DNA from: JBCCFW01 sp039029535
GTDB lineage: Bacteria; Acidobacteriota; JBCCFW01
Direction of reading: 5' to 3'
DNA length: 11,907 bases
Assembly: GCA_039029535.1 (NCBI GenBank)
Contig: JBCCFW010000212.1
Span: forward strand, 1 to 11,907
In this document: one piece after another, positions 7,253 to 11,907 of the stretch
How the letters are laid out: the number at the start of each line of letters is the position of its first letter
Numbering within the stretch: position 1 is the first letter of the stretch
Notes under the pieces: model-generated
Told to the model about the DNA's origin: nothing
Database searches by the model: none
Seen by the model: the letters and a program-made list of their open reading frames with translations, nothing else
Made by a program: the position numbers and the translations under genes

Positions 7253-7500
7253 CGAGGGCTGCTCTCGAGAGTCAGGACGGAATCGGGGTGACATCCGGGC
7301 AAGAGGCGCGTGCTGCTCAGCCGGGTCGATCTTGAAACGGGTTCTTTCGGGGCGCTTGCTGCGTGAGGTCCGTCGCGGTTGACCATCTCCCGCTCGTTTC
7401 CCGTCCTCGGAGGTGGACGCGTCCCCTGCGTCTTCGGAAGCATTGCGTTCGGTCAATGTCTCTCGGATGACGAGAGCGTGCCTCTCACGAAAGTCCAAAG
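7253..7500. promoter_or_regulatory. Divergent intergenic region (Cys-rich / IPTL protein)
   Basis: A 248-bp spacer between divergently transcribed genes. It holds a 10-bp perfect palindrome CTCTCGAGAG (7262-7271) just upstream of the minus-strand gene, and an interrupted inverted repeat CATTG (7441-7445) and CAATG (7454-7458) upstream of the plus-strand gene. TTGCGT at 7443 with GATGAC 17 bp later is a weak promoter candidate for the 7501 gene. No convincing minus-strand promoter is seen. Confidence 0.35.
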
Positions 7501-8382
7501 ATGAGACAGCCCCTCGTCCTGAGCACTCTCTTGGCCTCGATGGCCCTTCTCGCCGAGCCGGCCAGTGCCGTGCGTCTCTTCGGAACGACCGCGACCATCG
7601 GTCCCACCACCAGCGACCTCGTGGAGCTCGATCCGACCACCGGCGCTCTCGTGGGCGTGATCGGGCCGATCGGCTACCGGGTGGTCGGGCTGGCCTGGGA
7701 CGACACCACGAGCACCCTCTACGGCGTCACGAGCATCAACGACGCGATCCACCCCGGTGGGCTGCTCATCATCGACCCGACGACCGGCGCCGCCACCGAG
7801 GTCGGTTCCGGATCCGGCCTGCCTCACGTGGCGACCCTCGCCGCTGCCACGGACGGCACGCTCTACGGTTGGTCGGGAGGGGCCGGAATCGGCGTCCCAG
7901 GTGATCTCGTCCGCTGGGACAAGGCGGTGGGGACCGCCGTGGTCCTCAACAACGAGACCATCTTCTTCTCGATGACCTACGGTCTGGCCTTCGACCTGGC
8001 CGGCACGCTGCACTTCGTGAACCAGGGTGAGTTCGAAATCTTCGCCGTGAACACGAGCACCGGCGACGTCACGTCGGCCGGTCCGCTGCCCAACGAGTCA
8101 CATCACGGCGACGTGAACCCCGACGACGGTCTCTACTACGGCATCGAGGGGGGCGCGGGCGTCGGCTCCACGCGAAACCTGGCCGTCCTCGACCTGTCCG
8201 GCCCGTCGTTGAGCCAGCTCATCCCCACGATCGACGACCTCCACGTCGTGGAGTTTCTGCCCGACGATCTCGGCGGTGGGGGTGACATGACCATCCCGAC
8301 GCTCGGCGAGTGGGGCCTGATCCTGATGGGAATCTTGCTCGCTCTCGGCGGCGTGGTGGTCGTCCGGCGAGGCGTCGCCTGA
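7501..8382 (+). CDS. Secreted propeller-like protein with IPTL-CTERM sorting tail
   Basis: A protein of 293 residues. The signal peptide has core LVLSTLLASMALLA and cleavage after ASA at about residue 23. The mature part reads like short propeller blades with recurring DPTTGA / LYG motifs (LVELDPTTGALVGVIG, STLYGVTS, IIDPTTGAATEVGSG, GTLYGWSG, LAFDLAGTLHFVN), close in style to DUF4394-like repeats. No enzyme motif is seen. The C-terminus has a Gly-rich linker, IPTLGEW (265-271) then Gly, a hydrophobic helix to about 287 and the basic end RRGVA: a canonical IPTLxxWG exosortase-type tail. Its ending matches that of the protein at 3889-5538, so both are probably handled by the same sorting enzyme. 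The Shine-Dalgarno is weak (GAAAG/AAAG), but ATG 7501 gives the signal peptide exactly. Confidence 0.88.
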   Translation: MRQPLVLSTLLASMALLAEPASAVRLFGTTATIGPTTSDLVELDPTTGALVGVIGPIGYRVVGLAWDDTTSTLYGVTSINDAIHPGGLLIIDPTTGAATEVGSGSGLPHVATLAAATDGTLYGWSGGAGIGVPGDLVRWDKAVGTAVVLNNETIFFSMTYGLAFDLAGTLHFVNQGEFEIFAVNTSTGDVTSAGPLPNESHHGDVNPDDGLYYGIEGGAGVGSTRNLAVLDLSGPSLSQLIPTIDDLHVVEFLPDDLGGGGDMTIPTLGEWGLILMGILLALGGVVVVRRGVA

Positions 8383-8388
8383 CGCCTC
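8369..8388 (+). terminator. Hairpin over the stop codon of the 7501 gene
   Basis: GAGGCGT (8369-8375) pairs perfectly with ACGCCTC (8382-8388) around a 6-nt loop. The stem overlaps the last codons and the TGA at 8380-8382. No U-tract follows. Possible terminator or 3' stabilising stem. Confidence 0.4.
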
Positions 8389-8898
8389 CTGTTCGCGGTT
8401 CGGCTGAATCGAAGGCATGATCGGCGAGCCCGAACAAGTCATGAGTGTCCGTCGCGAGTGGCCGGAGATGCTAGCCGAGAAGGGTGAGCGTAGTCTCGAG
8501 GCGCCGGAGGCGCACTTGACGGTGCGTTGAGGACCGAGGGGCGAGCACGCCCTTCGTAGGCAGTAGATCTGGTCACGCAGCAGGAGACTCATGACTTGTC
8601 CGGGCCAGGAGTCTGCGCCACGGGTCCGCGTGGCTCGCGCGCCTGGGAAGTGCGGCCTCAGGCACGGAGAGAGGAGGAAGTCGATGCTGGCCCATCGATC
8701 GACGACGAACGACACGGCATGAGGCCGCAAGTCCCGGCGCCCGAAGGGTTGCAGCGGCGCGGGGGCATCTGCTTCGTTCCCGCTCCTCACCGATGGCACC
8801 GCATCGCCGTCGTCGCGGCGCCTCGCATCTACCCCCGCGGCGCTCGCAACGCGACCGCGCCGACCCGTGGCGCAGACTCCTCTTCCCGGAGGTCGAGC
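8383..8898. other. 516-bp gap without a supported gene
   Basis: The frame of the downstream gene is open from 8596, but its upstream part has no signal sequence, no domain and no Shine-Dalgarno, so I treat it as noncoding. Small ORFs at 8417-8530 and 8591-8722 are not convincing. A stretch near 8434-8458 resembles one near 3742-3766 (about 20 of 25 bases identical). A 6-bp inverted repeat AGACTC/GAGTCT lies at 8585-8614. No tRNA, riboswitch, CRISPR or transposon end is recognised. The promoter of the 8899 gene should lie here, but I cannot place it. Confidence 0.4.
8888..8892 (+). promoter_or_regulatory. Ribosome binding site deciding the 8899 start
   Basis: GGAGG lies 6 nt before ATG 8899. 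It favours this start over the much earlier ATG at 8596 in the same frame. Confidence 0.85.
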
Positions 8899-10908
8899 AT
8901 GCTCGAGAGCCAGGCGAACGCGACGGTCATTCTCTTCAAGTGCACGGCAGGGCTGGCACTGTCCGGCCTGCTGCTGGCGGTGCCGGCGAGGGCCGGATTG
9001 CCAGCGCCGCCGGTCGAGCAGTGGCAGTACGAGGGCAACCTCTACGCGAGCCCGCTGGTCGTGCAGCTCTCCGACGACGACGGTGACGGTGTCGTCGGTC
9101 CGCTGGACGATCCCGACGTCCTCGTGATCGGGTTGAGATCGCCCTTGATCGCGCTCGACGGCCGCACGGGCTTGCCGACGCCGGGCTTCGCCTCGCCTCT
9201 GGCGAGCGGTACCGGCCTCGCCGCGGCCGACCTCGACGGCGACGGCGAGGTCGAGATCGTGGCCACCGACTTCTTCGACGACGAGATCACCGTCGTTGAG
9301 ACCCACGGCAGCATCAGCTACCTCATCGAGCCTCCCATGGGGGGCTTCTTCTTCGGCGTGTTGGGCATCGCCGACCTGAACGGGGACGGCATCCCGGAAG
9401 TGCACGCGGGCGGGAGCGTCACGAGCGTCGATGAGACCTGGGCCTGGGTCGGCAGCTCGTGGAGCGGGGCGGCCGGGATCCTCAGGCAGAGCTTGGCTGC
9501 CGACCTGGACCCGACCAGCCCCGGATTGGAGCTTCTCGCGGGGCCGGCGCTCTACGCCGCCGATGGAGCCTTGCTTCGAGATGACCCCGGCCTCTCCGAC
9601 GGTCTCGTTGCTCTCGGTGACTTCGACGGCGACGACCTGCCGGAGATCGTCATGACCTACTCGACCGGCATGTCGGGTCGTGTTCGCGTCATGAACGGCG
9701 ACTTCACGCCCATCGGTCCCGAGCTGGAGATCGAGACGGGCACCAACGTGCAAGTGTCGGCGCCCGTCGTGGCTGATCTCGACGGCGACGGTCGACCGGA
9801 TGTCGTCGTGCCGACGACGGAGTTCCTCACCGCCTACGGGGTGACGCCGATGGGTCTGAGCTTCCTCTGGCAGGTCGACACGATGACCCTCGCCAGCGCG
9901 ACGGGGGCGACCGCCTTCGACTTCGACGGTGACGGGGCGTCGGAGGTGGTCTACCGCGACGAGCACCACTGGTACGTCATCGAAGGGTTGGATGGCACCG
10001 TGCTGCACGAGGAGGAGTACACCTCCGGCACGGCAGCGGAGATGCCGGTCGTCGCCAACATCGACGACGATCCGGCGGCCGAGATCCTCGTGCCGTCACT
10101 CAGCGAGCCCGGCCTCATCGTCTACGAGGTGCCGGGAAGCTGCACTCCGCGTCCGATCTGGAACCAGCAGGGTTATCAGCCTTCGCTGGTCGACGATGCC
10201 GGTGTCGTCTCGGCGCCCGAGGTGCTGCCGTGGATCGAGCCCGGCACCTGGCATGCCCAGGTCGGCGGTTGCTGTGCGCTGCCGACCTTCGACGACGTGA
10301 GCGTCGTCGACCCCTCCGACTGCAACTCGGGGCTCAGCGTGAGCTGGACGGCTGCGGACTTCGGAGCCGACGGCGGGGTGTACAACGTCTACCGAAGCGT
10401 CGGTGCGGGAGCGAGCTGTGCCGATGCATTGGCCGCGCCTCCGATCGCCACCGGGCTGGTCGATACGGTCTGGTGGGACGGCGCCACCACGCCCGGCGAG
10501 CCACACGTCTACGTGGTGGAGGCGGAGGCTGATCGCAGCAGCTTCGGCTGCATGGAGACCGGCGTCGAGCTCGGTGGTCCCGTCGAGCGCGCGTGCACGG
10601 ATGCGGTGGTCGATGAAGGCACGGCGGTGTTCCCGGACGGCGTGTATGCCGTGTTGCGCATGGCCTACGACGAGCCCGTACTGACCGCGTACTGGCCAGG
10701 CACGCGGGCGCTGCTGCCGGGCGAGCACTTCCACCTGCTGCACGCCGTGGGCTCGCCGCTGGCGACGTGGACGATGATCAACCCGGAAGGCGAGACGGGG
10801 GAGTCCTTCGTCGAGCCCAACGTGGACACCCGCATGCAGTTCTTCGACCTTCGCGTCGCCAACGCCTGTGAGGACGTCTCGCTCGACGAGTACCCGCCGG
10901 GTCGGTGA
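8899..10908 (+). CDS. Secreted FG-GAP/VCBS-repeat protein with Fn3-like C-terminus
   Basis: A protein of 669 residues. The signal peptide has core TAGLALSGLLLAV and cleavage after ARA at about residue 32. At least six FG-GAP/VCBS-type Ca-binding loops follow: DDDGDGVVG (59-67), DLDGDGEVEI (111-120), DLNGDGIPEV (159-168), DFDGDDLPEI (241-250), DLDGDGRPDV (293-302), DFDGDGASEV (341-350), plus a weaker NIDDDPAAEI (387-396). Such repeats build an integrin-like beta-propeller on the cell surface. Residues about 458-560 are Fn3-like with several cysteines (LSVSWTAADFGADGGVYNVYRS), closely resembling the end of the gene at 2-1114. The last 100 residues are beta-rich and unassigned. Unlike the two IPTL proteins it has no C-terminal anchor. 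The thioredoxin-fold gene follows after 25 bp, suggesting an operon. Function beyond the surface role is unknown. Confidence 0.9.
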   Translation: MLESQANATVILFKCTAGLALSGLLLAVPARAGLPAPPVEQWQYEGNLYASPLVVQLSDDDGDGVVGPLDDPDVLVIGLRSPLIALDGRTGLPTPGFASPLASGTGLAAADLDGDGEVEIVATDFFDDEITVVETHGSISYLIEPPMGGFFFGVLGIADLNGDGIPEVHAGGSVTSVDETWAWVGSSWSGAAGILRQSLAADLDPTSPGLELLAGPALYAADGALLRDDPGLSDGLVALGDFDGDDLPEIVMTYSTGMSGRVRVMNGDFTPIGPELEIETGTNVQVSAPVVADLDGDGRPDVVVPTTEFLTAYGVTPMGLSFLWQVDTMTLASATGATAFDFDGDGASEVVYRDEHHWYVIEGLDGTVLHEEEYTSGTAAEMPVVANIDDDPAAEILVPSLSEPGLIVYEVPGSCTPRPIWNQQGYQPSLVDDAGVVSAPEVLPWIEPGTWHAQVGGCCALPTFDDVSVVDPSDCNSGLSVSWTAADFGADGGVYNVYRSVGAGASCADALAAPPIATGLVDTVWWDGATTPGEPHVYVVEAEADRSSFGCMETGVELGGPVERACTDAVVDEGTAVFPDGVYAVLRMAYDEPVLTAYWPGTRALLPGEHFHLLHAVGSPLATWTMINPEGETGESFVEPNVDTRMQFFDLRVANACEDVSLDEYPPGR

Positions 10909-10933
10909 CGGTTTTCGAGGGGCCGAGGGAGCA

Positions 10934-11557
10934 TTGAGCCGACGACTCGCTGCGTGGCTGCTCGGCGTGGCCGTTCTCCCGATCGTGATCGGGACGGTCG
11001 CCGGGCTGCTGCGTGAGCCGGCTCAGGTCGAGACACCGAAACCCGTTCCCCCTCGGCAACCGGGTCTCTGGCGTCCGGAGGCTTCCGCCGAGGAGAAGAC
11101 TGCAGCGCTGACCGAGCTCATCGATGGACAGGTGGGGAAGCCGTTTCCCGACGTGCAGCTCAGGCGCCCGGGCCTCCTCACCGACGACCACCTGTCCCTG
11201 CACGACGTCACGGAGGGCTCGCTGGTCGTGCTCAACTACGGACCGGGTTGTCCGTACAGCGAGGCCGACGTCGAGTACTTCGAGTCGGTTGGGTGGAAGC
11301 CGCTCGGGCACGACGCCCTGGTCATCATGATCCCCGAGGCGATGGAGCCGTCGCTTCCCTCGATGCGTCTCCAGTGGGGCTTGGACGCTCCCATTTACTT
11401 CACGTCCGGTCGGCTGCCGGGATGGCTCGACCGGCTGCGAGTCTCACCCCAGACCTACATCGTCAGCGCGGACGGGCTCCTGGTCGATTGGGCGATCCAC
11501 TTGGAGGAGGCGAAGGAGCACGTGGCCAGGACGAACGCACGCCTCAAGCAGCCTTAG
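10934..11557 (+). CDS. Membrane-anchored thioredoxin-fold (AhpC/TSA-like) protein, single cysteine
   Basis: A protein of 207 residues. The N-terminus RRLAAWLLGVAVLPIVIGTVAGLL is one membrane helix (about 4-26), then a Pro-rich linker, then a thioredoxin-fold domain on the outer face. The domain has the strand SLVVLNYGPGCPYS (96-109) and a cis-Pro segment RVSPQTYIVSADGLLVDW (169-186), typical of peroxiredoxin/TlpA-type proteins. The active-site position reads GCPYS: Cys106 is the only cysteine, so a CxxC disulphide exchange is impossible. A one-cysteine peroxidase role or a non-redox role is possible. The start is TTG with GAGG 5 nt upstream. An in-frame GTG at 10868 overlaps the previous gene and lacks a Shine-Dalgarno. 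The gene probably shares a transcript with the FG-GAP protein gene. Confidence 0.8.
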   Translation: MSRRLAAWLLGVAVLPIVIGTVAGLLREPAQVETPKPVPPRQPGLWRPEASAEEKTAALTELIDGQVGKPFPDVQLRRPGLLTDDHLSLHDVTEGSLVVLNYGPGCPYSEADVEYFESVGWKPLGHDALVIMIPEAMEPSLPSMRLQWGLDAPIYFTSGRLPGWLDRLRVSPQTYIVSADGLLVDWAIHLEEAKEHVARTNARLKQP

Positions 11558-11624
11558 CTCGAGGGGCCTCCCGGTCGACGTCCGTCCAGGCTGCACGATG
11601 GGGGAGCGGGGATCGGACTGTCTC

Positions 11625-11653
11625 TTGACGCGCGCCGATCGCATGATGATAAT
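11625..11653 (+). promoter_or_regulatory. Sigma70-like promoter of the ABC ATPase gene
   Basis: TTGACG (11625-11630, 5 of 6) is followed by a 17-bp spacer and GATAAT (11648-11653, 5 of 6). This is the best promoter in the window. Transcription would start near 11660, leaving a leader of about 58 nt before ATG 11718. The -10 lies inside a Fur-box-like operator. Confidence 0.75.
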
Positions 11654-11666
11654 GATTCTCAATATC
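11647..11666 (+). promoter_or_regulatory. Fur-box-like operator
   Basis: GATAATGATTCTCAATATC (11648-11666) matches the classical 19-bp Fur box at all 9 left-half positions and 7 of 9 in the right half. The 7-1-7 form starting at 11647 (TGATAAT, G, ATTCTCA) has one mismatch to TGATAAT-N-ATTATCA. It covers the -10 element, the usual place for repression by metal-loaded Fur. In GC-rich DNA this AT-rich match is unlikely to be chance. A related Fur-family regulator such as Zur could use it instead. Confidence 0.72.
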
Positions 11667-11717
11667 AAGAACGGCGGGGGTCCCTGGGGCTCCGCCCGAT
11701 TTCGAGAGATGTGCGGA

Positions 11718-11907
11718 ATGAGCGACCAGCTGCTGGACATCAACGACCTTCAGGTCTTCTTCCACACGTCGGAGGGCGTCGTTCGGGCCGTGGATCGCGT
11801 CTCGTTCCAGGGTAGAGTGCTACCACTGGGTAGGTGCATGTCGTATGTTAGTAGAGTGCTACCACTGGGTAGGTGCATGTCGTATGTTAGTAGAGTGCTA
11901 CCACTGG
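11718..11907 (+). CDS. ABC transporter ATP-binding protein (DppD/OppD type), N-terminal fragment
   Basis: Only the first 31 or so codons look genuine: LLDINDLQVFF, then SEGVVRAVDRVSF, the start of oligopeptide/dipeptide/nickel-type ABC ATPases (the family pattern is DEGVVRAVDGVSF before GE.LGLVGESGSGKS). The Walker A motif is never reached. From 11812 the frame enters a 39-bp tandem repeat, exactly 13 codons, so it stays open and reads RVLPLGRCMSYVS repeatedly to the window edge. ATG 11718 has GAGAG 9 nt upstream; ATG 11709 is in frame but less well spaced. The gene sits behind a promoter with a Fur-box-like site, suggesting metal-regulated uptake, perhaps of a metal chelate or peptide. It is either truncated by the repeat or misassembled. 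Confidence 0.72.
   Translation, partial: MSDQLLDINDLQVFFHTSEGVVRAVDRVSFQGRVLPLGRCMSYVSRVLPLGRCMSYVSRVLPL
11812..11907. repeat. 39-bp tandem repeat, about 2.5 copies, at the window's end
   Basis: Units begin at 11812, 11851 and 11890 (the last is cut at 18 bp), and all visible bases are identical between copies. The unit is near 49% G+C, clearly lower than the flanking genes. It contains small overlapping inverted repeats: GTAG-AGTG-CTAC and CTACC-ACTG-GGTAG. It starts inside the ABC ATPase gene. There are no spacers, so it is not a CRISPR array. Assembly artefact, adapter concatemer or real minisatellite are all possible. Confidence 0.9.

Noticed and set aside
8417..8530. 37-codon plus-strand ORF in the gap
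   Set aside because: The Shine-Dalgarno-like AAGG is only 1 nt from the ATG, and the product has no features.
8591..8722. 43-codon plus-strand ORF preceded by AGGAG at 4-nt spacing
   Set aside because: The product is basic and featureless and the spacing is short. Without conservation data it cannot be told from chance.
8596..8898. Earlier ATG at 8596 for the FG-GAP protein, adding 101 residues
   Set aside because: It would bury the signal peptide inside the protein. The ATG at 8899 has GGAGG at ideal spacing and opens directly with a signal peptide.
8098..10008. 636-codon minus-strand ORF
   Set aside because: It is antisense to the FG-GAP gene, the end of the 7501 gene and the gap. The product shows no fold or domain, while the plus-strand genes have clear repeats and signal peptides.
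11812..11907. CRISPR array or origin iterons
   Set aside because: The copies are directly adjacent with no spacers, there is no cas gene, and no replication gene or other origin sign is nearby. The repeat also interrupts a coding sequence.

Overview
The window is a GC-rich piece of a bacterial chromosome, probably a whole metagenomic contig, since it opens inside one gene and ends in a tandem repeat inside another. The gene set points to a Gram-negative bacterium with a large secreted and surface proteome: parallel beta-helix and thrombospondin type 3 modules, IPTLxxW C-terminal sorting tails, cysteine-rich GACC repeats, FG-GAP/VCBS repeats, and a Ser/Thr kinase fused to PEGA and SUMF1-like domains. 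This mix is common in Planctomycetota, Acidobacteriota, Myxococcota and related candidate phyla. The sequence alone does not decide among them.

Layout. (1) 2-1114 (+): 3' part of a beta-helix/TSP3/Fn3-like surface protein. (2) 1129-3681 (-): soluble Ser/Thr kinase with PEGA and SUMF1-like domains, convergent with (1). (3) 3889-5538 (+): secreted propeller-like protein with an IPTLSEW tail, divergent from the kinase and ended by a perfect 11-bp inverted repeat. (4) 5592-6503 (-): tandem GNAT acetyltransferase. It is preceded by a compact leader at 6661-6799: a sigma70-like promoter, a 5' hairpin, a full-consensus Shine-Dalgarno, a 19-codon ORF and a hairpin over its stop. (5) 6812-7252 (-): small Cys-rich secreted protein with a C-terminal membrane tail. 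(6) 7501-8382 (+): secreted protein with an IPTLGEW tail, divergent from (5). (7) 8383-8898: a 516-bp gap with no gene I can support. (8) 8899-10908 (+): FG-GAP/VCBS secreted protein, followed 25 bp later by (9) 10934-11557 (+): membrane-anchored thioredoxin-fold protein with one cysteine. (10) 11625-11666: a sigma70-like promoter whose -10 lies inside a near-consensus Fur box, in front of (11) 11718 onward (+): the N-terminus of an oligopeptide/dipeptide-type ABC transporter ATPase. That reading frame runs into a 39-bp tandem repeat at the window's end.

How the genes fit together. At least five products are exported or membrane-anchored, and two carry the exosortase-type IPTL tail, so the region looks like an envelope and cell-surface locus with a cytoplasmic kinase sensor beside it. 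The two best leads for something undescribed are the leader-peptide arrangement upstream of the GNAT gene and the Fur-type control of the ABC transporter. The 39-bp repeat needs to be cleared as an assembly artefact before any meaning is read into it.
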